A DNA stretch of 64,000 bases from JASDSY01 sp041441465 (GCA_041441465.1 JASDSY010000008.1:1-64000), one strand, 5' to 3'. Counted from the stretch's first letter, positions 27,550 to 37,027 are shown. Translations and numbers: made by a program. Notes: generated by a model from the letters alone, not told the origin.

Positions 27550-29583
27550 TTATCGGCCAAATGAAATTGGAAGCGCCTGAAGAAACAGCCTGAAAATATA
27601 TCCGACAAAAAAAGCGTAGGGAGTTATGATTCCTAATATCAAAAATGCCGTCTTAACGCCGCGTTCCTTGATCATCACAAAAAAACTCGCAATACAAGGT
27701 ACAAAAAGCGTTATCGTAACCAGCGAAACCATAATTTGAACAGGATTAAGCATGCCCTTTTCCGCCAATAAATATAAGCCGGCAGCGCCGTAATCGCGTC
27801 TCAAAAAACCCATTAAAAAAGCAAACGTCGCTTCCTTGGGAAGTCCCAGGAGCCCGACAATAAACGGCGATGCCGCGGCCTCAAGTTTAACGAGTAACCC
27901 TGTTTCGTTAAGAATAAAAAGAATAAATGTGCCGGCCAAAAACAATGGCACTGCCTCTTTTATAAACCATATAACACGGTTATAGGTTTTTTTTACTATA
28001 TTCCAGAACTGCGGCAGCCTTATCGGCGGCAATTCCATTATAAACGAAGAAATAGAACCTTTTATAAGCCACGACGAAAGCTTTCCGGCTATTATCACCT
28101 GCAGCGCGACGGCGCCAAACACAAGCGCCGCACCTAAAAATGATACTTTAGCCCCCAATCCCATCATCACTCCGAGCTGCGCTGAACACGGAACCCCGAG
28201 CGCGAGAAGTATCGTCGCGATTAATCTTTCTTTTTTCGAATCCAGTATACGCGTTGTGAGTATGGCCATGGTTCCGCATCCCAAGCCAAGAATCATAGGC
28301 AATATAGCCTTACCGTTCAATCCGATATGTTTGAAAATCCTGTCAGAAAGGACCGTCAGCCTCGGCAGATAGCCGGAATCCTCTAAAAAGCCGAAAGCCA
28401 GAAAGAATGTCACCATAATAGGCATTACGATGGCAATAGCGTAGGTCATCCCCATACTCCATAATCCATACTGCCCGACGAACATTTTAAAAACGATACT
28501 TTCTGCCCCGAAGTATTTGCCGAACAGCGAAGCGATAACAGGATTAATTTTCGCTTCAAATATATTCTTTTCAATGAAATTAACGCATACTCCCGCCCCG
28601 AAATAACCGACAAATAAATATAAGACGGCAAGAGTGATAATAAACAGGAATGTCCCAATTTTAACATCCGTAAGCAATAAACCAAATTTATACCTTATGC
28701 TGTCATTTTTTTCCCGCATGGTCGAGGTGTAGCAATCCGCAATTATTTCAGAAATTATTTTTTCACGCGTATCGAAAATCGACTTGGCGAAATTATTAAT
28801 TTGTGTTTTATCATAATGCCCAAGATGTGCTTTTAACAAAGATTTCACCTGAGGCTCAAAAAGGTTTAACGCGGATTCGTCGCCTGATAAAAGCATCAAA
28901 GCGACGGAATGTGAATACTTATAATCGGCCGGCATCAGTTTTTGCAGTTTTACGCAGGCTTTAACAACTTCGTCATGATACTGAATCTTAACCTTTCCGT
29001 GTTTAAAAGAACTTATGCTTTGAAAAATCGAGTTTATCCCCTTTTTAGTAGTAGCAGAAGTGCTGAGCACCGTTATTCCCCCGAGCGCCAGCGAAAGTCT
29101 GTGTTTATCAATAAATATGCCGCGTTCTTCGGCCTCGTCTTCCATATTAAGATTTAAAATCAATGATACATTAGCCTCAATTAATTCAAGCGTTATTAAA
29201 AGCGCTCGCTTTAAATTTTTATAATCGGCAACCTGAATGACCTTTTTGATTGTTCCGTTAAAAATTATGTCGCGCGCCACTTCCTCGTCTTCGCTGCGCG
29301 GAATTAATGAATTTGTACCCGGCGTATCCACTATTTCTATTTTATCGCCGCCTGAACCGATAAGCATACCGGAACTGATATCGACGGTCGTCCCGGGATA
29401 GTTTGAAACTACCACATATTGTCCCGTTAAGCAATTAAATATAACCGATTTTCCTACATTTGGATTACCGACTAAAGCTATTTTATCGCCCGAATCCTTA
29501 AATTCTTTTTTTACGTTATTTCCCAAGCCCACGGAAATGCCTGAATCAAATTTAGTATCCGCTTTGTTTTCCATTTCCTTCAT
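27550..29583 (-). CDS. feoB: Ferrous iron transporter FeoB
   Basis: 677 residues. The N-terminal G domain has G1 GNPNVGKS, G3 DTPGTNSL and G4 NMED. The membrane part contains the Fe(II)-path motifs LGLGCGTMAIL and LGVPCSAQLGVMM, with about eight helices to residue 677. It imports Fe(II) through the inner membrane, driven or gated by GTP. I place the start at ATG 29583, which overlaps the fur stop as ATGA with GGAGA 7 nt upstream; the frame is open to 29607 without a better start. No FeoA or FeoC gene is next to it. Expression should follow the Fur box upstream of fur. Confidence 0.95.
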   Translation of the reverse strand: MKEMENKADTKFDSGISVGLGNNVKKEFKDSGDKIALVGNPNVGKSVIFNCLTGQYVVVSNYPGTTVDISSGMLIGSGGDKIEIVDTPGTNSLIPRSEDEEVARDIIFNGTIKKVIQVADYKNLKRALLITLELIEANVSLILNLNMEDEAEERGIFIDKHRLSLALGGITVLSTSATTKKGINSIFQSISSFKHGKVKIQYHDEVVKACVKLQKLMPADYKYSHSVALMLLSGDESALNLFEPQVKSLLKAHLGHYDKTQINNFAKSIFDTREKIISEIIADCYTSTMREKNDSIRYKFGLLLTDVKIGTFLFIITLAVLYLFVGYFGAGVCVNFIEKNIFEAKINPVIASLFGKYFGAESIVFKMFVGQYGLWSMGMTYAIAIVMPIMVTFFLAFGFLEDSGYLPRLTVLSDRIFKHIGLNGKAILPMILGLGCGTMAILTTRILDSKKERLIATILLALGVPCSAQLGVMMGLGAKVSFLGAALVFGAVALQVIIAGKLSSWLIKGSISSFIMELPPIRLPQFWNIVKKTYNRVIWFIKEAVPLFLAGTFILFILNETGLLVKLEAAASPFIVGLLGLPKEATFAFLMGFLRRDYGAAGLYLLAEKGMLNPVQIMVSLVTITLFVPCIASFFVMIKERGVKTAFLILGIITPYAFFVGYIFRLFLQALPISFGR

Positions 29584-30041
29584 TTCAATTCTCCGTTCTT
29601 TATGCAATTACCGCAAATGCCATATAATTCCATTTTATGACGCGATATCTTAAAATTAAAATCAAGCGCTATTTTTTTTTGAAGTTTCTCAATTTCATCA
29701 TTATAAAATTCTATTATTATTCCGCATGATTCGCATATTAAATGATCATGGTGCGTCGACGTATGTTTGCTGCCTTTAAAATCAAGGCATAATTCATAAT
29801 ACGACTTATTATCATCGAGTTTCATTTTGGTTAATAAATTTTCCTTTTCGAGAAAATTAATATTTCGAAAAACCGTTGCCAGCGAAATTTTAGGATTATT
29901 TTTTTTCGCCTCAGAAAGAATTTGCTCCAGACTCAGATGCCGGCCGTGATTTTTCAAAAGAACCTCGATAATTATTTTTCTTTGATTTGTAATCTTTAAA
30001 CCAAGTGTTTTCAAATAATTTAAAAATTCAAATTCTGGCAT
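29580..30041 (-). CDS. Fur-family iron-responsive repressor
   Basis: 153 residues. The winged helix (residues ~5-85) includes TNQRKIIIEVLLKNHGRHLSLEQI and ISLATVFRNINFLE. The dimer domain has the HHDH metal site followed by CESCG, and a C-terminal CGNC pair, so both structural-zinc CxxC motifs are present. The start is ATG 30041 with GGTGGA just upstream; the in-frame TTG at 30068 lies next to the operator and has no ribosome site. Linkage to feoB by ATGA overlap supports a true iron-sensing Fur over PerR or Zur. It probably represses its own operon. Confidence 0.92.
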   Translation of the reverse strand: MPEFEFLNYLKTLGLKITNQRKIIIEVLLKNHGRHLSLEQILSEAKKNNPKISLATVFRNINFLEKENLLTKMKLDDNKSYYELCLDFKGSKHTSTHHDHLICESCGIIIEFYNDEIEKLQKKIALDFNFKISRHKMELYGICGNCIKNGELK

Positions 30042-30069
30042 TATCCACCGCCGCTTTTTGTTTTGCAAA

Positions 30070-30084
30070 TGAAAATCATTTTCA
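30070..30084. promoter_or_regulatory. Fur box
   Basis: TGAAAATCATTTTCA is a perfect 7-1-7 inverted repeat matching the Fur consensus TGATAATNATTATCA at 13 of 15 positions. It covers the expected transcription start of the fur-feoB promoter, an ideal place for repression. Confidence 0.85.
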
Positions 30085-30090
30085 ATTAGA

Positions 30091-30119
30091 AATTTATCAT
30101 AATATTATTAAATTGTCAA
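30091..30119 (-). promoter_or_regulatory. fur-feoB promoter
   Basis: On the minus strand: TTGACA (complement of 30114-30119), 17-nt spacer, TAAATT (complement of 30091-30096) preceded by TGA, an extended -10. Transcription would begin inside the Fur box. Confidence 0.72.
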
Positions 30120-30363
30120 CCAAATTCATAGTTATTTTAAATAATTTATTCTTTCAGCATTGATATTCTTTTTAATGTTAAAAAAAATTGATGAAAGGCG
30201 ATGGCCGGAACAATAATTTTTAAAACAGCATTTTTTATGACGGCATATCAGCAAGCCGTAATAAGATCTATTTAAAAATATTAAATATTTATTAATTTAA
30301 TTAAAAATATGACGATATTACACACATAATTTATTCACTATATCAAATGAGGGAGGAAGCTAT

Positions 30364-31896
30364 TTGAACCTAAAATTTAAACTTTCAATCATATTAGCTG
30401 CTTTATTATTAGGAAGCACGTTTGTTTCAGGCGCGGCAGCGGCAGAAACAACAAAAGAAGTAAGACTTTCACAATCACAAAAGGAAAAACTTATCGAAAA
30501 CTTAAGAAAACAGGTTTCAGCACGTGAAACAATCGCAAAGCAAATTTCCGATATAAAGGATCCTTCAGAAGAAGTAAAAAAAGCTGAAGAATCTACAGTT
30601 AAGGAGAAAAAAAGCAAAACGGCAGCCAAGAAAGCCAAAAAAGAGGCTAAAAAAAGCGCTAGCCCGGCTGAAGTAAAGGAACCTGAGCAGTCAGAACACG
30701 GAAAAAAAGATTCGATTGCCGCCGAAAAAGCACCCGAATTAAAAGCCGGCAGCGAAGAAGTAAAATTATCTTCACCCGAGCCGGTTCAGGAAAAAGCTGC
30801 ACCGGTTGCGGCAGCCCCAGAAAAAAAAGCTGAAGCGAAATCGGAAGCAAAATCATCACCGATAGAAATATCAGGATATATGCAATACTTATATACCGAT
30901 CAGGAAAATAACGCCGCAGGCACTGGCGGCAGCGGAAATATATCAAGAGCAAGGCTCATCTTGAAGAAGCAGTTAGATGATAAAACTCAATTTTATACGC
31001 AATTAAACGGCAACACGACAACTGCCGAAGGCGCTCAGTTCCAGATTTATGATATGTACACAAAATATAACTTTACGCCTGACACAAATATTCAAATAGG
31101 CCAATTCTCCGTACCTAACGGTTTTCAGCTTGCGGTTACGGCGCCCAAAGACATATATATGATTAACGCAGGACAGGCTTACGGCTCTACCGAACATGAA
31201 ACGACAGTAGCAAACGACTCTCGCGACCGCGGCCTGAGGATAAATTATGCCAAAAAAGGAAGCCAGTTCAACTACGCTCTTGCGATTGTCGACGGCGAAG
31301 GCATAAATAACGACAGCATTATACGCAACGATAACAAATCAGTCCACGTAAGAATCGGTTACGAGCCATTATCTTACCTAAAATTTGGTGTTTTTGGCTC
31401 GGAAGGCAGAAGGTACAAAGCCGCCGTTACAGACACAACAAAAGCTGCCGTCGCCAGCAGCTCATCTGCCTATGTCACTAACGCCGCCACAACTTATGAT
31501 TCATTATACGGCACAAAAGCAGGCGCCACGGCAGCCGGTGATTTTTTAAGAAGGCGTGCAGGCATCGACATGCGTTACAAAAAAGACAAATGGACACTTC
31601 AGGGCGAATATCAGTGGCTGGAAACAGGCCTCGCAGGCAGAATTTCAAATTTAATCGGGCGCGGCGGATTTGTTGAAGCCGGCTACTTAATCAGGCCAAA
31701 ACTTGATTTAACGGCTAAAACTGACGTTTTTACCCCGAACACAAATGACAGTAATACAAAGAAAACTGTTAACGCAGGCGGTTTCAACTGGTATTTAAAC
31801 AAAACATCAAAATTCCAATTTGTTTATGAAAGCAAAAAAGAAACACCTGAAACTAAAAATGATAAAATTAATACCCTTTTTACACTTGAATTTTAA
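30364..31896 (+). CDS. OprO/OprP-like outer-membrane porin with Lys/Ala/Glu-rich N-terminal linker
   Basis: 510 residues. Signal peptide at 1-27 (LSIILAALLLGSTFVSGAAAA). Residues 30-170 are charged and helical, with KKSKTAAKKAKKEAKK and repeated Ala/Glu/Lys, likely a periplasmic stalk or peptidoglycan-binding tether. Residues ~175-510 form the beta-barrel: ISGYMQYLYTDQ, FQIYDMYTKYNF, TNIQIGQFSVPNGFQL, and a terminal FTLEF ending in Phe, as outer-membrane barrels do. The family passes phosphate or other anions, but substrate cannot be read here. The start is TTG 30364 with GAGGGAGG upstream. Monocistronic, closed by a terminator at 31941. Confidence 0.87.
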   Translation: MNLKFKLSIILAALLLGSTFVSGAAAAETTKEVRLSQSQKEKLIENLRKQVSARETIAKQISDIKDPSEEVKKAEESTVKEKKSKTAAKKAKKEAKKSASPAEVKEPEQSEHGKKDSIAAEKAPELKAGSEEVKLSSPEPVQEKAAPVAAAPEKKAEAKSEAKSSPIEISGYMQYLYTDQENNAAGTGGSGNISRARLILKKQLDDKTQFYTQLNGNTTTAEGAQFQIYDMYTKYNFTPDTNIQIGQFSVPNGFQLAVTAPKDIYMINAGQAYGSTEHETTVANDSRDRGLRINYAKKGSQFNYALAIVDGEGINNDSIIRNDNKSVHVRIGYEPLSYLKFGVFGSEGRRYKAAVTDTTKAAVASSSSAYVTNAATTYDSLYGTKAGATAAGDFLRRRAGIDMRYKKDKWTLQGEYQWLETGLAGRISNLIGRGGFVEAGYLIRPKLDLTAKTDVFTPNTNDSNTKKTVNAGGFNWYLNKTSKFQFVYESKKETPETKNDKINTLFTLEF

Positions 31897-31940
31897 CCAA
31901 ATTATTATTTTTAATTCATAATCAATAACAAACTTTATCT

Positions 31941-31991
31941 AAAAATAAATAGCTGTCCGAAAGAATAAATTTCAGGCAGCTATTTATTTTT
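31941..31991. terminator. Bidirectional terminator between porin and minus-strand gene
   Basis: AAAAATAAATAGCTG (31941-31955) pairs with CAGCTATTTATTTTT (31977-31991). T-runs on both strands serve the porin and the convergent gene ending at 32028. Confidence 0.85.
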
Positions 31992-32027
31992 GTAATTTCA
32001 ATAGTTGTTAATCTTTATGTTCCGGGA

Positions 32028-32438
32028 TTATTTTATTATTTCAAGTTTATAGTCAAGGTTACAGTCGTTCGCTAACCCATAAACTTTTTCGAATATTTCA
32101 ATTATTTTTTTAGCGGTTGCAACAATTTCTTTTTCATTTGAAGCTTTCCAGATGCCCGAATAATTTTTTCCTTCACGATCATCCTCGTATTCAGGTTCTG
32201 CTTTAAAAAGTCCATAACTATAAAGCGAATTAACCATTTTCTCGGTAAAATCAAATCCTTCATGTAAAAAATCTTCCGAAACCGCTTCCGCATATATATC
32301 AACACTCGAAACACGGGCAAACTGCATATAAAATTCGCCTGCGCTTATTATTAAAAAGCTGCCTTCGCCGCCTTTTTTCATTAATTCTTCGAGATGCTTA
32401 ATTATCCTGATTTCATTAGAATCTTTGGTCAAGCTCAT
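32028..32438 (-). CDS. Small cytoplasmic protein, possibly YbjN/type III chaperone-like
   Basis: 136 residues from ATG 32438, which has GGAGG 5 nt upstream; eight extra in-frame residues from 32462 lack a site. Acidic alpha/beta protein: GGEGSFLIISAGEFYMQFA, then SEDFLHEGFDF, then a helical C-terminus (EIVATAKKIIEIFEKVYG). The pattern of a short beta sheet followed by helices is like YbjN/TY-chaperone folds that compare monomers by dimerisation, but similarity is only visual. No partner gene is adjacent. Confidence 0.6.
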   Translation of the reverse strand: MSLTKDSNEIRIIKHLEELMKKGGEGSFLIISAGEFYMQFARVSSVDIYAEAVSEDFLHEGFDFTEKMVNSLYSYGLFKAEPEYEDDREGKNYSGIWKASNEKEIVATAKKIIEIFEKVYGLANDCNLDYKLEIIK

Positions 32439-32522
32439 TGACGCCTCCAAAAATTTTTTCATAATAATATAATATTTTTTTTCTAAAGTTTCAATATTAT
32501 ATCACATTTTTTTAAATTTTTG

Positions 32523-32551
32523 TTGATATTAATTTTAAATTAGGGTATAAA
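32523..32551 (+). promoter_or_regulatory. Promoter of the BMP-type ABC importer operon
   Basis: TTGATA (32523-32528), 17-nt spacer, TATAAA (32546-32551), leaving a ~130-nt leader to the ATG at 32690. No riboswitch fold was recognised in the leader. Confidence 0.6.
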
Positions 32552-32689
32552 TTATATAATAAAATAAAATATTTAACTATTTTCATTTTACATCTTCTGC
32601 GACTCATTCACAAATAAAAATAAGTCCTAAAATAAAAAGCCCGTTAAATCACTTTAATTTTTTAGTTAATTATAATAAAGGGGTTAACA

Positions 32690-33751
32690 ATGAAGTTTTC
32701 ATTAAAAAAATTTAAAAAAAACAGTATCTGGATTTTAATTTTTATTTTCATAATTTCTTCAATTTATGCTCTAATGCCTGATAATGCAGCAGCCGCAAAG
32801 AAAGAGAAGAAGAAAAAAATAAAAGTCGGCCTTGTGGTGGATGTCGGCGGCCTCGGCGATAAATCTTTCAACGATTCGGCATACTTAGGCCTCCTAGAAG
32901 CTGAAAAAAGATTAAAAATACTCTCGGATGTCGGCCAGCCTTCCAATAAAATGGAAGAAGAACAGCATTTAACCGCATTTTCACAAAATGATTATGATTT
33001 AATTATCGGCGTAGGTTTTTCAATGCAGGACGCTATAACAAAAACAGCGAAATTGCACCCTGATAAAAAATTTGCGATTATAGACGGCTATATTGATCTT
33101 CCAAATGTGGCATGCCTCTTATTTAAAGAGCACGAAGGCTCATTTTTGGTCGGAGCCCTCGGCGCAATGATGTCAAAAACCAAAAAAATGGGATTTGTCG
33201 GCGGTATGGATATCCCTTTAATACATAAATTTGAAACCGGCTACAAAGAAGGCGCACAGTATATCGATAAAAGTGCTGAAGTTCTCATTAAATATACAGG
33301 TTCCGATCCGTCAGCCTGGAACGATCCGGTTAAAGGCCGTGAAATTACGCTGTCATTGCTGACCCAGGGCTGCGACGTTGTCTTTCACGCGGCCGGCGGC
33401 ACCGGAAGCGGAGTTATCAAAGCCTGTCACGAGCAAAAAGCATGGGCAATCGGTGTCGACTCAGACCAGGACGGCGTAATACCCGGAAGCGTCCTCACAT
33501 CCATGGTTAAACGCTGCAATGTGGCGGTTTTCAATACAATCAAAGATATCACCGAAGGAAAATTCATAAGCGGAATACATAACTTCGGCATTAAAGAAAA
33601 CGGCGTCGATACTTCAGAATTTAAATATACCAAAGATAAAATTCCGCAGGAATATTTAAAACGCCTTGAACAAATCAAACAGGACATAATTGACGGAAAA
33701 ATAGTTGTAACCGACTACATGGCTGAACAAAACAAGCCTAAAAATAAGTAA
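32690..33751 (+). CDS. BMP-family substrate-binding protein of an ABC importer
   Basis: 353 residues, PnrA/TmpC/Med-like family whose characterised members bind purine nucleosides or related small molecules. N-terminal hydrophobic segment ~12-28. The family opening KIKVGLVVDVGGLGDKSFNDSA is intact, followed by DLIIGVGFSMQDA, HEGSFLVGALGAMMS and DVVFHAAGGTGSGV. No lipobox Cys is present (signal region ends DNAAAAK), so it is a soluble periplasmic protein, consistent with a diderm cell, where most Gram-positive homologues are lipoproteins. AAGGGG precedes the ATG. First gene of the importer operon. Confidence 0.93.
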   Translation: MKFSLKKFKKNSIWILIFIFIISSIYALMPDNAAAAKKEKKKKIKVGLVVDVGGLGDKSFNDSAYLGLLEAEKRLKILSDVGQPSNKMEEEQHLTAFSQNDYDLIIGVGFSMQDAITKTAKLHPDKKFAIIDGYIDLPNVACLLFKEHEGSFLVGALGAMMSKTKKMGFVGGMDIPLIHKFETGYKEGAQYIDKSAEVLIKYTGSDPSAWNDPVKGREITLSLLTQGCDVVFHAAGGTGSGVIKACHEQKAWAIGVDSDQDGVIPGSVLTSMVKRCNVAVFNTIKDITEGKFISGIHNFGIKENGVDTSEFKYTKDKIPQEYLKRLEQIKQDIIDGKIVVTDYMAEQNKPKNK

Positions 33752-33780
33752 TAACACAAACAATAATAAAAATAAAAAAT

Positions 33781-33811
33781 TTATACGCTTATATTTATTT
33801 ATGCGTAATAA
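33781..33811 (+). promoter_or_regulatory. Intergenic stem-loop in the importer operon
   Basis: Inverted repeat TTATACGC/GCGTAATAA between the binding-protein and ATPase genes, without a T-run. Such a structure may stabilise the upstream mRNA so that the binding protein is made in excess. Confidence 0.4.
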
Positions 33812-33843
33812 GGCCATAAATATATAAAAAAGGGGAGTTATAA

Positions 33844-35391
33844 ATGTTTGCCCTTTCGATGAAATCAATAACCAAGAGATTTAAAAATTTCACTGCCAAT
33901 GATAATATAACATTTTCAGTGAAAAAAAATACCATTCACGGCCTTGTCGGAGAAAACGGCGCCGGCAAATCCACTTTAATGAACATACTATACGGCTTGC
34001 TGGAACCTGATTCAGGTGAAATTCTGGTGAATGAACAGGCTGTAAAATTTAACGGTCCCAAAGACGCCATTGAAGCCGGCATCGGCATGGTGCATCAGCA
34101 TTTTATGCTTGCCGGGCCGTTGACCGTCACCGAAAACATAATTCTTGGCAGCGAGCCGGATACTGGTTTATTTTTTAATTATAAAAAGGCAAAGCAAATC
34201 GTCTGCGAGCTGTCCGAACGCTACGGCCTTAAAATCGATCCTGACGCCCGAATTGATTCGATTTCAGTCGGCCTGGCGCAACGCGTTGAAATTTTGAAAA
34301 CGCTTTACCGTGGCGCCAAAATAATAATACTTGACGAACCGACCGCCGTGCTGACTCCGCAGGAAGTTCGCGAGCTTTTAAAAATAATGGCTAACCTCAG
34401 AAAAGACGGCGTAACTATAGTCTTCATAAGCCATAAACTCCGTGAAGTCAAGGAAATCACAGATGAAATAACCGTCATCAGATCCGGTAAAATTATCGGC
34501 AGCGCTAAAACAAGCGCAATCAGCGAAAATGAAATCGCCAAAATGATGGTCGGCCGCGAAGTGTCATTTTCAACCCAGAAAACTCCAATGAAAAATTGCG
34601 GCGCCGGAATTTTAGTCAAAAATATAGAAGCATTTAACGATAAAGGCTTGAAATGCCTGCATAAAATTTCTTTCGACGTAACCCGCGGCGAAATTCACGG
34701 CATCGCCGGAGTCGAAGGCAACGGACAGTCGGAGCTGCTCGAAGTTTTAACAGGACTTCGCAAAGCCACCGCCGGAAAAGTATCTGTATTCGAAAAGGAT
34801 GGCGCCGAAAAGGAAATTACAAATAAAACTCCGATTCAGATTTATGAAAATAAAGTCGCTCATATTCCTGAAGATCGTCACAAAAGAGGTCTGCAGCTTA
34901 AATTTAATATAGAAGAAAACCTCGTAACAAGCCTGATAGGGAAAAAACCATTTTCCAATGCCGGTATCATAAATAATCAGGCGCTTTCACAAAATGCTGA
35001 AGAACAAATAAATAAATTCGATATACGCTGCGCCTCTTCGAAGGTTAAGATACAAAACCTTTCCGGCGGCAATCAGCAAAAAGTCGTTATCGCCCGCGAA
35101 TTATATAAGGACCCTGAATATATAATAATTTCTCAGCCGACCCGCGGAGTCGATATCGGCGCAATCGAATTTATTCATAAAAAAATTATCGAGCTTCGCG
35201 ACAGAGGTGTAGCAGTACTCCTGTTATCAGCGGAACTTACGGAAATAATGAATCTTTCAGACCGCATTTCGGTAATTTATGAAGGCGAAATAGTGGACAC
35301 TATGGCTGCAAAAGATGCAACCGAAGAAAAATTAGGCCTGATGATGGCCGGCATAAAAGAACAAAAAGGCGTGATCAACAATGCAAAATAA
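33844..35391 (+). CDS. Duplicated ATPase subunit of the BMP-type ABC importer
   Basis: 515 residues with two nucleotide-binding domains in one chain. NBD1 (~1-240): Walker A GENGAGKST, signature SVGLAQRVEIL, Walker B IIILDEPTA. NBD2 (~260-505): degenerate Walker A GVEGNGQSE, signature LSGGNQQKVVIARE, and IIISQPTRGVD, where the usual catalytic DEP is SQP. This asymmetric pattern is typical of sugar- and nucleoside-type (CUT2/BMP) ATPases, where NBD2 does not hydrolyse efficiently. AGGGGAG precedes the ATG. It overlaps the first permease gene by 11 nt. Confidence 0.95.
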   Translation: MFALSMKSITKRFKNFTANDNITFSVKKNTIHGLVGENGAGKSTLMNILYGLLEPDSGEILVNEQAVKFNGPKDAIEAGIGMVHQHFMLAGPLTVTENIILGSEPDTGLFFNYKKAKQIVCELSERYGLKIDPDARIDSISVGLAQRVEILKTLYRGAKIIILDEPTAVLTPQEVRELLKIMANLRKDGVTIVFISHKLREVKEITDEITVIRSGKIIGSAKTSAISENEIAKMMVGREVSFSTQKTPMKNCGAGILVKNIEAFNDKGLKCLHKISFDVTRGEIHGIAGVEGNGQSELLEVLTGLRKATAGKVSVFEKDGAEKEITNKTPIQIYENKVAHIPEDRHKRGLQLKFNIEENLVTSLIGKKPFSNAGIINNQALSQNAEEQINKFDIRCASSKVKIQNLSGGNQQKVVIARELYKDPEYIIISQPTRGVDIGAIEFIHKKIIELRDRGVAVLLLSAELTEIMNLSDRISVIYEGEIVDTMAAKDATEEKLGLMMAGIKEQKGVINNAK

Positions 35392-37027
35392 AATTCTTAA
35401 AAGCGGAATTAAATTTATATCACATTTTAACACTATGATTTTAGTGATATTGCTTATTACATTTGCATTTTCAGCTGCTCATGCCGATACGCCCGCATTA
35501 ATTAAAGTAAAATCCACCATAAGCCAGGACGGTTCGATGTACCGCGAGGTAATAACCCCGTCCAACCCTGAAATAAATAATTTTGCTAAAATCGAATTCT
35601 TGGGCGACGCTACTTCCGAAATTAAAACAGAAACCCTTGCCGACGGCACAATCAAATTATCGCGGACATTCCAGGACCTCGAAGATTGCGTCGGAGTTTT
35701 GATGGTGCAAAAAGACCTTTATTTTTCAGAGCGATTCCAGGTACGCCAGAGTATACCTCAATATTTCGACGAAAAAATAATGAAAAATATCAAAGCGCAG
35801 TTCGAATTTAACATGCCCGAAAACATAATAAAAGTTCAGAAAGACCGTAAACAAATGCGCGGCCAGATCATCGGCCCGATGACAATAAAAGAATTCGCGC
35901 TGGATAGAGCCGGAAATATGGATATTTTTTATCAATATCCTAATTATAAGCCAATTTTGGCTGTTCTGGCAATCGTATTGATTTTATTTATAACGGCTAA
36001 ATTCGTAAAAAGTTTTAATTTCATATTAGTGCCGGTTCTTGCCGTCATCATCGCATTTATATTCGCCGCTCTTGTAGTATATTTCATCGGCGAATCGCCA
36101 ATATCAGCAATGGGCGCAATGTATTCAGGCGTTTTCAGCTCTAAAACCAATTTTTTCAATATGCTGCTCGCCGCAACGCCTCTGATATTCACCGGACTTG
36201 CCGTAGCGGTGTCGTTTAACTGCAACCTTTTTAATATAGGCGGTGAAAGCCAGCTCATGGTCGGCGCATTCGTGGCTGCCTGGATAGGTTATAATTTTCA
36301 GCTTCCGGCATTTATCCATATTCCATTTGCTTTTATAGGCGCAGGCTTAGCTGCCGGACTTTATGCCATGATAGCCGGCTGGCTCAGGGCGCGCTTCCAG
36401 GTGCACGAAGTAATAAGCACCATAATGCTGAACTATATTGCATATACAGGCCTCGGATATCTTGTTTTATTGCCTTACTTTAAAGAAGAAGGCCCCAACC
36501 CGCAAACACATGAAATCTTAAATTCGGCAATGCTGCCTGTTTTTTCGCACGGCCATGACTTAAATTACGGTTTCATTTTCGCCATACTCACAGCTTTAGT
36601 CGTCTGGTTTATTCTTTATAAAACCGTTATCGGTTTTAATATCCGTTCGGTCGGCTTTAACGAAAAAGCGGCTGAATACGGCGGTATCAATATTTCCCGG
36701 TGCATAATCTCGACAATGTTCATTTCCGGTCTCCTTGCCGGATTCGGCGGCACCGAAAGAGTTCTCGGACTTTTCGATAAATATAACAGCACAGCCTTTA
36801 TCGGATACGGTTTCGACGGTATCGCCGTTTCGCTTCTGGTAAACAATAACCCGCTCGGTATAATCATAAGCTCGCTTCTGTTCGGCTTTTTGAAATGCGG
36901 CGGATCTTATATGAACAGGGAAATAGGAGTTCCCGTCGAACTTGTAGTTATTGTGCAGGCAGTAATAATATTTTTTATAGCCGCAGACAAAATAGTAAAA
37001 AATATGTTAAAGCTGAAAGACGCATAA
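35381..37027 (+). CDS. ABC importer permease with an added N-terminal extracytoplasmic domain
   Basis: 548 residues. From ~205 on it is a normal BMP-cluster permease: FILVPVLAVIIAFIFAALVV, ATPLIFTGLAVAVSFNCNLFNIGGE, and VHEVISTIMLNYIAYTGLGY with the EAA-like loop. Before that lies an unusual extension: a signal-like helix (~17-36, ending AAHADT), then ~150 exported residues rich in strands (KVKSTISQDGS, EIKTETLADGTIKLSR, FNMPENIIKVQ), and an extra helix (PILAVLAIVLILFI) that restores permease orientation. The domain is loosely like LppM-type lipoprotein domains. It could dock the binding protein or anchor the transporter to the cell wall. The paired permease lacks it. Confidence 0.87.
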   Translation: MQNKILKSGIKFISHFNTMILVILLITFAFSAAHADTPALIKVKSTISQDGSMYREVITPSNPEINNFAKIEFLGDATSEIKTETLADGTIKLSRTFQDLEDCVGVLMVQKDLYFSERFQVRQSIPQYFDEKIMKNIKAQFEFNMPENIIKVQKDRKQMRGQIIGPMTIKEFALDRAGNMDIFYQYPNYKPILAVLAIVLILFITAKFVKSFNFILVPVLAVIIAFIFAALVVYFIGESPISAMGAMYSGVFSSKTNFFNMLLAATPLIFTGLAVAVSFNCNLFNIGGESQLMVGAFVAAWIGYNFQLPAFIHIPFAFIGAGLAAGLYAMIAGWLRARFQVHEVISTIMLNYIAYTGLGYLVLLPYFKEEGPNPQTHEILNSAMLPVFSHGHDLNYGFIFAILTALVVWFILYKTVIGFNIRSVGFNEKAAEYGGINISRCIISTMFISGLLAGFGGTERVLGLFDKYNSTAFIGYGFDGIAVSLLVNNNPLGIIISSLLFGFLKCGGSYMNREIGVPVELVVIVQAVIIFFIAADKIVKNMLKLKDA

